Below are positions 1 through 8,559 of a stretch of DNA of 33,598 bases, one piece after another (position 1 is the first letter of the stretch; every line of letters begins with the position of its first letter). Under the pieces are notes generated by a model. That model was not told the origin of the DNA and ran no database searches. It saw nothing but the letters and a program-made list of their open reading frames with translations. Source of the DNA: Gemmatimonadales bacterium UBA7889 (lineage in GTDB: Bacteria > Gemmatimonadota > Gemmatimonadetes > Longimicrobiales > Gaopeijiaceae). Both the position numbers and the translations under genes were made by a program. The DNA is taken from assembly GCA_002501085.1 (NCBI GenBank), contig DLRL01000005.1:1-33598 (forward strand), in the 5' to 3' direction.

Positions 1-70
1 GATAGGCGGCAGGTGGAAGCGTGGTAACATGTGAAGCCGAGCCGTACTAATCGCCCGAGAGGTTTGACCG
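1..70 (+). rRNA. rrl: 23S ribosomal RNA, 3' end (partial)
   Basis: The first bases match the conserved 3' end of bacterial 23S rRNA: a GATAGGC-type segment, then GTACTAATCGCCCGAGAGG and a closing GGTTTGACC arm. The rest of the gene lies upstream of the window. The exact 3' end is estimated by comparison with the familiar E. coli end and may be off by a few bases. Confidence 0.93.
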
Positions 71-218
71 ACTGCTACCCCAGTCACTCCATGCCAGCTT
101 GTTATTTCAAGTTGGCGACCATCACAAAAGGCTTTTCCACTCGACCTCTGTTATCGACTAGTACCGCGAGGGATCAAGCGTATAGAAGTATGCGACTGAT
201 CGCAGCGGTCTGTTGCTT
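71..218 (+). other. 23S-5S internal transcribed spacer
   Basis: These 148 bases between 23S and 5S rRNA hold no tRNA cloverleaf and no supported gene. An open reading frame crosses the spacer but is a chance reading of rRNA and spacer. The spacer is presumably removed during rRNA processing. Confidence 0.7.
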
Positions 219-334
219 GTCGGTGGCTATAGCGTAGAGGCTACACCCGTTCCCATCCCGAACACGGCCGTTAAGCTCTACTGCGCGGATGGTACTGCCG
301 GGGTCGCCCGGTGGGAGAGTACGTCGCTGCCGGC
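219..334 (+). rRNA. rrf: 5S ribosomal RNA
   Basis: The conserved 5S core is present: ACACCCGTTCCCATCCCGAAC in loop B/helix III, GATGGTACTG, and GGGAGAGTA near the end. The ends pair as helix I: GTCGGTGGC at 219-227 with GCTGCCGGC at 326-334, allowing G-U pairs. The length of about 116 nt is normal. The ends were set by this helix and may shift by one or two bases. Confidence 0.95.
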
Positions 335-341
335 TTTATTT

Positions 342-376
342 AAGTGGCCCGTCCGAGTTTGTCGGACGGGCCACTT
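342..376 (+). terminator. rRNA operon terminator
   Basis: A perfect 15-bp inverted repeat (342-356 and 362-376) encloses a 5-base loop, GTTTG. It lies eight bases after the 5S end. The downstream tail is only TTTCTATTC, so the U-tract is modest, but the position and stem strength fit a rho-independent terminator for the rRNA operon. Confidence 0.88.
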
Positions 377-545
377 TCTATTCAAGTAAGGAGTGTGTTC
401 ACGGCCCAATCAGCATTCAGCCAATTGATTGATAGGAACCATGGGGTTTAACCTGCCCTGAACCCATAGCTTGAATGGACTAGGACGGGTGCTGGACTGT
501 AATCTAGGATTAGGAGAACACTGATAGCATGAAAGCGAATATTTT

Positions 546-1499
546 TTGACCAAAGATCCCACTTCGGCTGAAGAGTCGAATCCTGTGGAAGTAACCCGAA
601 CAGGCTACGTGACGCTCGTAGGTCGTCCGAATGCGGGTAAGTCAACACTCCTCAATCAGCTTGTCGGAGAGCACCTCTCTATAGTCACACCTAAGGCACA
701 GACCACTTGGCAACGTGTGACTGGGATACTCTCGGTTGGAACCGACCAGATGATCTTTCTTGACACTCCAGGGTTGCTCGAAGCAAAGGATATGCTTCAG
801 CGTGCAATGCTTGGAGCTGCACTAGAAGCTCTGGCTGAGGCTGACATCACCATACTGTTAATTGACTCGACTACAAAACCTGACTCGCGTGAAGCAGCTT
901 CAACTATCGAAGCTCTTAGCGAAACCAACGCTCCCCTGCATATAGCCTTGAATAAGGTAGACATCGCCGATGAAGAAGCCATCCGAGCTTGGGAAGCTTG
1001 GGCTGACAGGGAACTCTCCGGATCGATATACAAACTCTCTTCCCTTACCGGGAAAGGCGTTGATGCACTGCTAGAGGGACTACGTGTAGATCTACCCGTC
1101 GGGCCTTTTTTGTATCCCGAAGAAGACATTGCCTCGGACCCGGTTCGCTTCTTTGTAGCGGAGCTGGTACGGGAAACGATTTTCGAGCTCTATCACCAAG
1201 AGATCCCCTACTCGACGTTCTGTCACGTAGAAGAATTCCGGGAAAATCAAGACCCGGTCTATGTGCAAGTCCAAATCTTTGTAGAGCGAGAATCACAGAA
1301 AGGCATTCTCATAGGAAAGAAAGGAAGAGCTATCCGGGAGCTTGGTGAAAGGGCAAGGATGAAGGTCGAGCACTTCATCGACATGCGGGTGTACCTGGAC
1401 CTATGGGTTAAGCCATTAAAAGCGTGGCGGAAGAACAGGGACCATTTGAACCGGCTTGGCTTCCGACTACCCGAAAGTGATGAACCGAGTGCATCCTAA
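546..1499 (+). CDS. era: GTPase Era
   Basis: Era is an essential Ras-like GTPase that binds the 3' end of 16S rRNA and helps 30S subunit maturation in the cytoplasm. Visible motifs are the P-loop GRPNAGKST (residues 26-34), DTPG (73-76) and NKVD (136-139), followed by a C-terminal KH RNA-binding domain with GILIGKKGRAIRELG at roughly 250-270. The length of 317 residues is slightly above the usual 300. The start given is TTG at 546, the longest in-frame choice. It is doubtful, because a much better-looking Shine-Dalgarno (TAGGAGA, 511-517) precedes an ATG at 529 that is out of frame and stops after six codons. A later start such as GTG 585 would lose only non-conserved residues. The function call is secure; the N-terminus is not. 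Confidence 0.96.
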   Translation: MTKDPTSAEESNPVEVTRTGYVTLVGRPNAGKSTLLNQLVGEHLSIVTPKAQTTWQRVTGILSVGTDQMIFLDTPGLLEAKDMLQRAMLGAALEALAEADITILLIDSTTKPDSREAASTIEALSETNAPLHIALNKVDIADEEAIRAWEAWADRELSGSIYKLSSLTGKGVDALLEGLRVDLPVGPFLYPEEDIASDPVRFFVAELVRETIFELYHQEIPYSTFCHVEEFRENQDPVYVQVQIFVERESQKGILIGKKGRAIRELGERARMKVEHFIDMRVYLDLWVKPLKAWRKNRDHLNRLGFRLPESDEPSAS

Positions 1500-1583
1500 A
1501 ACTCTATCGGTAGCATTTTTACCTCGACTACCTGAGTTCACGCCTCGGAGTGGCCCTCAAGTGATGAGTCAGAGTGCCCTGTT

Positions 1584-1592
1584 TGTTATACT
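1584..1592 (+). promoter_or_regulatory. candidate extended -10 promoter of rnr
   Basis: The sequence TGTTATACT reads as an extended -10 element: TGn at 1584-1586, then TATACT at 1587-1592. No convincing -35 box lies 16-18 bases upstream. Transcription would start near 1599, leaving only about three bases before the rnr ATG at 1602, which itself has no Shine-Dalgarno. This is inference from consensus matching only. Confidence 0.4.
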
Positions 1593-1601
1593 ACTCAAGT
1601 C

Positions 1602-3728
1602 ATGAAACCAAATGATCAAGCTGCTACGGATCGTGTGATACGGGCGCTTGCAGAATCGAAGCGTGGCCCACTCAAGCCGAAGGAGTTAGCACGAACGTTA
1701 GGAATCCCTTCAAACGGATATCATAGCTTCAAGCGGTTCCTGACATCACTTGAGAAAGCGGGTAAAATCCAACGAGTTAAGGGCCATCGGTTTGTTGTAC
1801 CGGAAGGTGCCGAGCTTGAGCCCGGCATTATAGTGCTAACACGGGCTGGGGACGGCTTCGCCAGGCTAGACTCGGGTTCCAAAGATGTATTTATTGGAGC
1901 GAAGCACCTTAATACCGCGATGGATGGCGACCGAGTATTAATTCGGATCAAGTCACGCAGGCGTGGTCGGAGTCCTGAAGGAGTTGTAGTCAGTGTCATC
2001 GATCGTGCTCGTGACACGATTGTGGGAACGTTCCGGTACTCCAAGCGCAGGAGTACTGTGATCCCGTTGGACTCGAAGTTCATAAAGGAAATCGTCATCT
2101 CTTCAGGCCATTCCGCTGATGCAGATGAAGGGGATGTCGTGGTAGTGCTCCTCGATTCATACGGCGAAGGCGGTGCAAGCATTTCCGGTAGAATCGAGAC
2201 AGTTCTGGGAAAGCCTACGGATCCGGGGGTAGATGTGTTGGCCGTAGCCCACGGGTTCGCGCTTTCCTTCGATTTTCCCGCTGATGTTACTGCCGCTGCT
2301 GAAAGGGTTGCCCGGGAGTGCATGGCTGATCCTGGTGTTAAGAGGATAGACCGGACTGACCTTTGTATTTTCACGATCGACCCGGCGGAGGCCAAAGATC
2401 ATGATGACGGACTTTCGGTTGTCGCTCTGGGGCAGGGTCGGTTTGAAGTCGGTGTACATATCGCTGATGTATCCCACTTTGTTCGTGGGTCGGATCTAGT
2501 CGATGTCGAAGCTCTATCAAGAGGTACGAGTGTCTACTTGGTAGACCGTACAATTCCGATGTTACCGGAGGTTCTTTCCTCCGATGTTTGCTCTCTGAGA
2601 GCTGGGGTTGAGCGTTTCACTTTATCACTATTCATAGAGTTAGATCAGGCTGGTAGGGTTTATCGGCATCGATATGAGCGAGCATGTGTTCGTAGTCGTG
2701 GTCAGTTCTCATACGAGCAAGTGCAGAGTGTTCTGGATGGATCTGATGGCGTCAGCGAGGACATAGACCAAGCGCTCCATACCCTTGATGATCTAGCTAG
2801 ATCTCTAAGAAGGGTAAGAATCGATCGTGGGGCCTTGGACCTGAACATTCCCGAAGCGAAGGTGGTCTTGGACGAAAAGGGGCATCCAATTGACATACAA
2901 CGTAGCCAGCGCCTCGAGAGTCATCGGCTCGTGGAAGACTTCATGATACTAGCAAATGAAGTCGTAGCGGCTGACATGGAAACCAGAGAACTGTTTGCCA
3001 TCTATCGGATCCACGAACCTCCGATGAGAGAGAGCACAGAGGGACTGCGTGAACTTCTCGCCCGAGTCGGGTACGGACTCCCAAAGCGGAGATCCCTCAA
3101 ACCCAAGGACCTTCAGCGACTGCTTGACCAGGTACGAGGTCGTCCCGTGGAAGCTCTGGTATCGAGAGTGGTACTCCGGTCGCTTTCGAAGGCACGGTAC
3201 GATACTCGGAACCTCAGTCACTTCGGCCTTGCATCACCAGCGTACTTGCACTTCACTAGTCCTATTCGTCGCTATCCAGACCTTATGGTTCATCGTGAAA
3301 TCATACGGTCGCTCATTTTCGAAAAAGAAAACACCCGTCCAGATCTCGAAACACTCCAGTCGATCGCTGAGCATTCAAGCTTAAGGGAAAAGGAAGCTGC
3401 CGAAGCAGAGAGGGCCTCTGTCGATTTGAAGAAAGTGGAATTTATGGAAGAGCATCTCGGCGAAGAATTTATCGGGCAAATATCCGGGGTTGCAGCCTAC
3501 GGGTTCTTTGTGACACTCGATACATACTTTGTCGATGGGTTGGTTCACGTAAACAGCTTAAGAGACGATTCTTATCTACTTGATCGTGATGCGCACGCTA
3601 TCATTGGTGAACAAGGGAAGCATCGGTACCGTATTGGAGACCGCGTACGTGTCCAAGTCTCACGGGTCGACAAAGAGGCTCGACATGTGGATTTTTCGCT
3701 AGTCCGAAAAATGGCCTGGAAAGATTGA
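1602..3728 (+). CDS. rnr: Ribonuclease R
   Basis: RNase R is a processive 3'-to-5' exoribonuclease of the RNase II family that degrades structured RNA and takes part in rRNA and tmRNA quality control. The 708-residue protein has the full layout: an N-terminal winged-helix segment (about 1-65), cold-shock OB folds, the RNB catalytic domain, and a C-terminal S1 domain (about 620-705). The metal-binding motif DPAEAKDHDDG begins at residue 260 and keeps the catalytic aspartates. The FTSPIRRYPDLMVHR segment later in the RNB domain is also typical. ATG 1602 has no clear Shine-Dalgarno but starts directly at a family-like N-terminus. The gene stands alone between era and prfB, with about 100 bases on its 5' side and 137 on its 3' side. 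Confidence 0.97.
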   Translation: MKPNDQAATDRVIRALAESKRGPLKPKELARTLGIPSNGYHSFKRFLTSLEKAGKIQRVKGHRFVVPEGAELEPGIIVLTRAGDGFARLDSGSKDVFIGAKHLNTAMDGDRVLIRIKSRRRGRSPEGVVVSVIDRARDTIVGTFRYSKRRSTVIPLDSKFIKEIVISSGHSADADEGDVVVVLLDSYGEGGASISGRIETVLGKPTDPGVDVLAVAHGFALSFDFPADVTAAAERVARECMADPGVKRIDRTDLCIFTIDPAEAKDHDDGLSVVALGQGRFEVGVHIADVSHFVRGSDLVDVEALSRGTSVYLVDRTIPMLPEVLSSDVCSLRAGVERFTLSLFIELDQAGRVYRHRYERACVRSRGQFSYEQVQSVLDGSDGVSEDIDQALHTLDDLARSLRRVRIDRGALDLNIPEAKVVLDEKGHPIDIQRSQRLESHRLVEDFMILANEVVAADMETRELFAIYRIHEPPMRESTEGLRELLARVGYGLPKRRSLKPKDLQRLLDQVRGRPVEALVSRVVLRSLSKARYDTRNLSHFGLASPAYLHFTSPIRRYPDLMVHREIIRSLIFEKENTRPDLETLQSIAEHSSLREKEAAEAERASVDLKKVEFMEEHLGEEFIGQISGVAAYGFFVTLDTYFVDGLVHVNSLRDDSYLLDRDAHAIIGEQGKHRYRIGDRVRVQVSRVDKEARHVDFSLVRKMAWKD

Positions 3729-3865
3729 CTTGGTAATCGGGAAAAGGATACCCTCAGAGACCCTAGTTAGATGGTGACACTAGAATACAGTACTACTCCA
3801 ACTTTCCTGCTCAGAACCAACAGGGCATTTCCTAGCGCACCTTACTTAAAGGCATCACTAACACG

Positions 3866-4976
3866 ATGAATAGGGAGCAACTCCAACAGCTTGAGGAGCT
3901 TGATCGTAGGGTCCAGGAGCTTAGGGGGTACCTTTGACCTGGAATCACGCCAAGAGCGTTTAAGGGTCTTAGATCAGGAAATGGTCCAGCCAGGTTTTTG
4001 GGATAATCAAGACCAAGCGAAAGCCATCATTGATGAATCAAACCGTCTCAAGGGATGGGTTGATCCCTGGTCGAGCTTAGATGCTCGAGTTTCTGAGTTG
4101 ATCGCGTTGGTCGAACTCCTAGAAGAAGAGGAAGACGCGGAACTCGACGCTGAGTTTACGCGTGGCCTTGCTTCAGTCGAGAAAGATCTAGAGGCGCTCG
4201 AGGTCAGGACCATGCTTCAAGGTAGCGACGACCACCGAGACGCGCTTGTGACAATCCATCCAGGTGCTGGGGGACTAGAATCACAGGATTGGGCGGGGAT
4301 GCTCATGCGTATGTATACGCGGTGGTCTGAGCGTCGAGGATTTGGAGTTGAGGTGTTGGATCTTCAGTCGGCGGAGGAGGGCGGAATCAAGAGTGCAACG
4401 CTTGAGATTAAGGGCGAGTGTGCCTACGGATACCTCAAAGCAGAGGGCGGCGTACATCGCCTTGTTCGCATCTCTCCATTCGATCAGCAGTCGCGACGTC
4501 ACACGTCCTTTGCAAGCGTATTCATATACCCGCTGGTTGAGGATGGTATCGAGATTGACATTGATGAGTCAGATCTTCGCATTGACACCTATAGGGCTTC
4601 CGGCGCGGGTGGACAGCATGTCAATAAGACGGACTCAGCTGTGAGGATCACACACGAGCCGACCGGTATTGTTGCAACATGTCAACAAGAGCGTTCTCAG
4701 CATAAAAACAGAAGCACGGCTATGAAGATGCTTAGAGCCGCACTGTATCAGCACGCCCTGCAGGAACAAGAGCGTGAGCGGGCAGTACTCGAAGCGACTA
4801 AGACTGAAATAGGGTTCGGAAATCAGATTAGGTCTTATGTTTTTCAACCCTACACTATGGTCAATGATCATCGCACAGAACTCAAGATCACTGACGTGCA
4901 GGGAGTTATGGATGGTGATCTTGATCCATTTATTGAGGCTTACTTAAAAAAAATTGGTGCGACCTCAGCGGCTTAG
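3866..4976 (+). CDS. prfB: Peptide chain release factor 2 (programmed +1 frameshift)
   Basis: RF2 recognises UGA and UAA stop codons and triggers peptide release. Translation begins at ATG 3866, runs 23 codons to an in-frame TGA at 3935-3937, then must shift +1 at CTT TGA C to continue with GAC at 3936. The joined protein is 369 residues, close to the usual 365. The stop-recognition tripeptide SPF falls at residues 203-205 and the catalytic GGQ at 248-250 of the joined product, almost the E. coli positions. An AGGGGG Shine-Dalgarno-like signal lies three bases before the shift codon, as in classical prfB. RF2 therefore limits its own synthesis: when it is scarce, ribosomes pause at UGA and shift. 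This is not a pseudogene. The next gene, lysS, starts 15 bases downstream, the same gene pair as in E. coli. Confidence 0.97.
3921..3938 (+). promoter_or_regulatory. prfB programmed +1 frameshift signal
   Basis: The signal consists of AGGGGG at 3923-3928, a three-base spacer (TAC), the slippery CTT at 3932-3934, TGA at 3935-3937 and a C at 3938. This matches the known RF2 autoregulatory site base for base in its key parts (AGGGGG TAT CTT TGA C in E. coli; here TAC replaces TAT). Confidence 0.97.
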
Positions 4977-4991
4977 TAGCACTGGAGATAT

Positions 4992-6518
4992 ATGGACGAC
5001 TTTAATCAGGTTTTACGGGCACGGCACGAGAAACTAGCTACCCTTCGAGAGAAAGGGATCGAGCCATTCGCTCACAGCTATATCCCTTCCCATCGATCTA
5101 ATGAAGTCATCGCGGGTTTCGAGGAGCTAGAGGCTCTGGAACGTTTGGCGGAGGGTGGTGAGGGAGGGCACTCTTCGGTTGCTGGCAGGATTTTGAGTTG
5201 GAGAGACCACGGAAAAAGTCATTTTGCTCATATTGGTGACGCAGGTGGATCAATCCAGGTTTACTTCAAGAGCGATATTATCGGCGATGAGTGTTTTGAG
5301 GACCTAACCCTTCTTGACCTCGGCGATTGGATCGGTGTTGAGGGACGAGCCTTCCGAACTCGAACTGGGGAGATCACGATTCGAGCGGAGTCCTATACTC
5401 TCCTAACTAAGTCACTGAGACCGCTGCCTTTTGGTAAGACCGAAGAAGATACTGAGACTGGAGAGAGGATTGAGCATTCTGGATTTTCCGATCCAGAGAC
5501 TCGTTACCGGCAGCGCTATGCAGACCTTGCTGTGCACCCTGATCTCAGGAATGTGTTCGAGACGCGTACCAAGATCATCCGAGCGCTTCGGAGTTTCTTG
5601 GACTCTGAAAATTTCCTAGAAGTTGAGACTCCCGTCCTTCAGCCCCTGTATGGTGGTGCATCGGCTAAACCATTTGTAACCCATCATGAAGCTCTAGGGT
5701 TGACTATGTACCTCCGTATCGCAGATGAACTCTATCTGAAGCGCCTCTTAGTGGGTGGGCTTGATCGGGTATATGAGATTTCAAAGGATTTCCGCAACGA
5801 AGGCTTGAGCCGGGTCCACAATCCGGAGTTTACGATGCTTGAGTGGTATCAAGCATTCACTGACTACAATGATCAGATGCTTTTGGTTGAGCGTATGGTA
5901 GGCCATGTGCTTGATGAAGTGGTGAATAGTAGAGAATTGAGATACGGGAACGAGATGATTTCATTTGAACCACCTTTCCCACGGATACCTTTGGTAGGGA
6001 CTTTGTCAGAAGCTCTCGGAGTGGATGTCTTCCATTTAGAAAATGAGGCGTTACGGGAGAGGGCGAAGGCTCTAGGATTAGACGATCTTGATACAGCGGG
6101 GCGGGGTAAGCTGATCGATAAGCTTTTCGGTGCTTTGGTTGAACCAGACCTGGTTCAACCAACATTCGTTATAGACCACCCAAAGGAATTGAGTCCACTT
6201 GCGAAGGAACATCGATTGGATTCGCGACTGACGGAGCGGTTTGAGCTCTACGTCAGTCGAGTTGAGCTATGTAATGGCTTCTCTGAACTGAATGACCCCC
6301 TGGATCAAAGAGCCCGCTTTGAGGCGCAAGCCGGGCTGCGTGATGCCGGGGATGATGAGGCACAGCAGATTGATGATGACTACGTGCGTGCTTTGGAGTA
6401 TGGGATGCCACCAACAGGTGGGGTCGGATTGGGAGTGGATCGCTTTGTCATGATGATTACTGACCAGCCCTCAATCCGGGATGTCATACTGTTCCCGATC
6501 CTAAGGCCAGAGGAGTGA
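4992..6518 (+). CDS. lysS: Lysyl-tRNA synthetase, class II
   Basis: LysRS attaches lysine to tRNA-Lys. The 508-residue protein has an N-terminal OB-fold anticodon-binding domain (about 60-160) and the class II catalytic core. Motif 2 appears as FRNEGLSRVHNPEFTMLEW from about residue 268, and motif 3 as GVGLGVDRFVM from about 477, close to the C-terminus. The length is typical. ATG 4992 follows prfB by 15 bases, with GGAGAT just upstream as a likely ribosome-binding site. The stop codon overlaps the GTG start of the downstream LolC-type permease by four bases, so the two are likely translationally coupled. A perfect 13-bp inverted repeat lies inside the gene at 6135-6162. Confidence 0.97.
   Translation: MDDFNQVLRARHEKLATLREKGIEPFAHSYIPSHRSNEVIAGFEELEALERLAEGGEGGHSSVAGRILSWRDHGKSHFAHIGDAGGSIQVYFKSDIIGDECFEDLTLLDLGDWIGVEGRAFRTRTGEITIRAESYTLLTKSLRPLPFGKTEEDTETGERIEHSGFSDPETRYRQRYADLAVHPDLRNVFETRTKIIRALRSFLDSENFLEVETPVLQPLYGGASAKPFVTHHEALGLTMYLRIADELYLKRLLVGGLDRVYEISKDFRNEGLSRVHNPEFTMLEWYQAFTDYNDQMLLVERMVGHVLDEVVNSRELRYGNEMISFEPPFPRIPLVGTLSEALGVDVFHLENEALRERAKALGLDDLDTAGRGKLIDKLFGALVEPDLVQPTFVIDHPKELSPLAKEHRLDSRLTERFELYVSRVELCNGFSELNDPLDQRARFEAQAGLRDAGDDEAQQIDDDYVRALEYGMPPTGGVGLGVDRFVMMITDQPSIRDVILFPILRPEE
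6135..6162 (+). repeat. perfect 13-bp inverted repeat inside lysS
   Basis: TTGGTTGAACCAG (6135-6147) and its exact reverse complement CTGGTTCAACCAA (6150-6162) are separated by two bases. It encodes part of a conserved lysS stretch (LVEPDLVQPTF), so it may be a by-product of coding. No function is assigned. Confidence 0.6.
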
Positions 6519-7801
6519 CCGGCTTACTTCGTCAGGATCATCGTGATCGTCTGTACTGGTTCATTGCACGGCACTACCTCAGAGCCGGAAGGGGTCGCGG
6601 GCTCTTATCTCTTATCACCTGGATCGCTCTTGGGGGGGTAATCGTCGGAGTAACTGCGCTTGTCGTTGTGATAGGCGTAATGAGTGGCATGCAGAAGGAT
6701 CTGCAAGCTAAGATTCTAGAGTCAACACCCCACATTATCGTACTTGAGTCTGGCACAACGCTTCGGCTCCACGAATGGGAAGAAGTAGTCGATTTAGTTA
6801 TGGAAGTGGATGGGGTTGTGGGAGCTGCGCCTTTTGTTCTCTCACAAGTTTCCGTGGCTCGTACCGGCACTGATGGTCTCTACCCTCAGTCAGCGAATCT
6901 ATACGGAATTTCGATTGATACCGGGCGAGTTGCACCAACTGAGATGGAACGTCAGATCGTAGAGGGGATCTATAACCTTACGCTGCCCGAATCCGGTTTG
7001 TCCCCCCTATTGATGGGTGTGGGATTGGCGGATCGCATGCAACTCTTTGAGGGAGACACACTGCTGGTTGTCTCATTCGAGAATCTCAAGATGGATATTC
7101 TGGGTGGGCTTAACCCAACCATGCGGCAGTTTGAGGTAACGGGTGTTTTCACAACCGGCATGTACGACTATGACATGCAGAACGTGTATACCACCCTAGA
7201 GGCAGCTCAGGAACTTGTCGGGATCACAAATCCTGGTGTCGTCGGCGGGGTCGGGATAAGAACCAAACAGCCTGAACTCGCAGATGAGATTCGCGGAAAG
7301 GTTCAAGAGTTATTGGGTTTTCCTTTTTATGCAGAATCTTGGATGACAACGAATAGGGCCCTATTCAGTGCCCTCCGCCTCGAAAAGATCGCTATGGGTT
7401 TGATCCTCGGTCTCATTGTGCTTGTTGCCGCCTTCAATATCGTGAGTACTCTTGTGATGGTTGTTGCAGATCGCACACGAGAGATTGGTATCCTCAAGGC
7501 GATGGGTATGACACGTAGTGGTATCATGCGAGTCTTTGTGTTGCAGGGTGCGTGGATTGGAGTTGCAGGGACAATGGTCGGTACCGTGTGTGGGCTTATT
7601 CTCGCCCTCCTGATCGGACATTTTGAGATTATTCGGATACCTCCAGATGTTTATTTCGTTGATCATCTACCGGTATCTCTGAACCCGTTTGATGTATTGG
7701 GAATTGTCGTAGCGAGTGTCACGATCGCTTTTCTGGCCACGATCTACCCAGCATGGAAGGCTTCCAGATTGGAACCAGTGGATGCTATTCGGCATGAATA
7801 A
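6515..7801 (+). CDS. lolC: LolC/LolE-family lipoprotein-releasing ABC transporter permease
   Basis: This inner-membrane permease works with the ATPase LolD to extract lipoproteins from the inner membrane for transfer to the outer membrane. The 428-residue protein has the family layout: a cytoplasmic N-terminus beginning FIARHYLRAGRGRG, a first membrane helix at about 28-52 (WIALGGVIVGVTALVVVIGV), a large periplasmic domain to about 285, then three helices in a FtsX-type C-terminal domain, including the VVADRTREIGILKAMGM loop. The start is GTG 6515, overlapping the lysS stop by four bases. Only one LolC/E-type gene is present, so it may act as a homodimer or have a partner elsewhere. The choice between LolC and LolE cannot be made from sequence alone. 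A MacB or FtsX role is less likely given the N-terminal signature. Confidence 0.9.
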   Translation: MTGLLRQDHRDRLYWFIARHYLRAGRGRGLLSLITWIALGGVIVGVTALVVVIGVMSGMQKDLQAKILESTPHIIVLESGTTLRLHEWEEVVDLVMEVDGVVGAAPFVLSQVSVARTGTDGLYPQSANLYGISIDTGRVAPTEMERQIVEGIYNLTLPESGLSPLLMGVGLADRMQLFEGDTLLVVSFENLKMDILGGLNPTMRQFEVTGVFTTGMYDYDMQNVYTTLEAAQELVGITNPGVVGGVGIRTKQPELADEIRGKVQELLGFPFYAESWMTTNRALFSALRLEKIAMGLILGLIVLVAAFNIVSTLVMVVADRTREIGILKAMGMTRSGIMRVFVLQGAWIGVAGTMVGTVCGLILALLIGHFEIIRIPPDVYFVDHLPVSLNPFDVLGIVVASVTIAFLATIYPAWKASRLEPVDAIRHE

Positions 7802-8504
7802 TAAGGCATCTACTGGTCCCCCTGTTCTTAGCGCAAGGAATGTGCATAAGAGCTTTGTTGGAGGTGACGGCACCCGACTAGACATACTATTGGGCATTGA
7901 TCTGGACGTTGGTTCGGGAGAACGCATAGCAATCACTGGAACAAGTGGCACAGGAAAGTCTACGCTTCTCCATATCCTCGGATCTCTAGACCGCCCCTCA
8001 TCAGGTCAGATACTTGTTGATAGCAAGGCAGTCTCGGAGTTTTCTGAGGATGAGTTAGCAGAGATGAGGAACCACTATGTGGGCTTCGTCTTTCAGTTTC
8101 ACCATCTGCTCCGTGAATTTACGGCTCTTGAGAACGTGATGATGCCTGCCCTGATAGCTGGCGTGGCACAATCAGAAGCTCGTGATAGATCCAGAGAGCT
8201 TTTAGAAGAGGTTGGGGTAATCGGCCGAGAATCGCATAAACCACGGCAACTATCTGGTGGTGAGCAACAGCGAGTAGCAGTTGCGAGAGCGCTGGTTAAC
8301 CAGCCGCTTGTTTTGCTTGCTGATGAGCCATCCGGGAATCTTGATACCCAAACGAGTCAGCGTTTGCACGATCTCATTTTTGAGCTTCGAACAGGGCGTG
8401 AACTTTCAATGGTGGTGGTTACTCATAACTTAGATTTAGCACGCAGGGCAGATCGTGTGCTTGTTTTACAAGAAGGACGACTCGAACTGGCAGCTAAGGA
8501 ATAG
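7794..8504 (+). CDS. lolD: LolD-type lipoprotein-releasing ABC transporter ATPase
   Basis: This cytoplasmic ATPase drives the LolC-type permease. From ATG 7794 the protein is 236 residues, normal for LolD. It has Walker A GTSGTGKST (49-57), the Q-loop within FVFQFHHLL, the ABC signature LSGGEQQRVAVARAL, Walker B VLLADEPSGNLD and a switch histidine in VVVTHNLDLA. The frame stays open upstream to 7716, but that would add 26 unlikely residues inside lolC, so ATG 7794 (MNNKAS) is chosen. It overlaps the end of lolC by eight bases, which indicates coupled translation. The FQFHHLLREF segment after the Q-loop is typical of LolD rather than of other MacB-like ATPases. Confidence 0.93.
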   Translation: MNNKASTGPPVLSARNVHKSFVGGDGTRLDILLGIDLDVGSGERIAITGTSGTGKSTLLHILGSLDRPSSGQILVDSKAVSEFSEDELAEMRNHYVGFVFQFHHLLREFTALENVMMPALIAGVAQSEARDRSRELLEEVGVIGRESHKPRQLSGGEQQRVAVARALVNQPLVLLADEPSGNLDTQTSQRLHDLIFELRTGRELSMVVVTHNLDLARRADRVLVLQEGRLELAAKE

Positions 8505-8559
8505 CTCAGGACAATGAGATCGAATCACCAAGGTCTACGTACCATTTCCTCAGAAAGCT

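Noticed and set aside
31..237. Open frame of 68 codons across the 23S end, spacer and 5S start
   Set aside because: It overlaps conserved rRNA sequence on both sides and has no ribosome-binding site; it is a chance reading.
441..467. Hairpin-like ATGGGGTT ... AACCCAT upstream of era
   Set aside because: The stem is only seven pairs with a bulge and a 12-base loop and resembles no known riboswitch or ncRNA.
1721..2395. 224-codon antisense open frame opposite rnr
   Set aside because: It is fully inside rnr, has serine/proline/threonine-rich composition typical of a shadow frame, and no start signal or family motif.
3891..3935. prfB as a gene starting at TTG 3891 in the main frame, or as a pseudogene
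   Set aside because: The upstream ATG frame plus the exact CTT TGA C frameshift site explains the layout and gives the normal RF2 N-terminus.
7716..7793. Longer N-terminus for lolD
   Set aside because: The extra 26 residues lie inside the conserved end of lolC and do not resemble the ABC ATPase family; ATG 7794 fits better.
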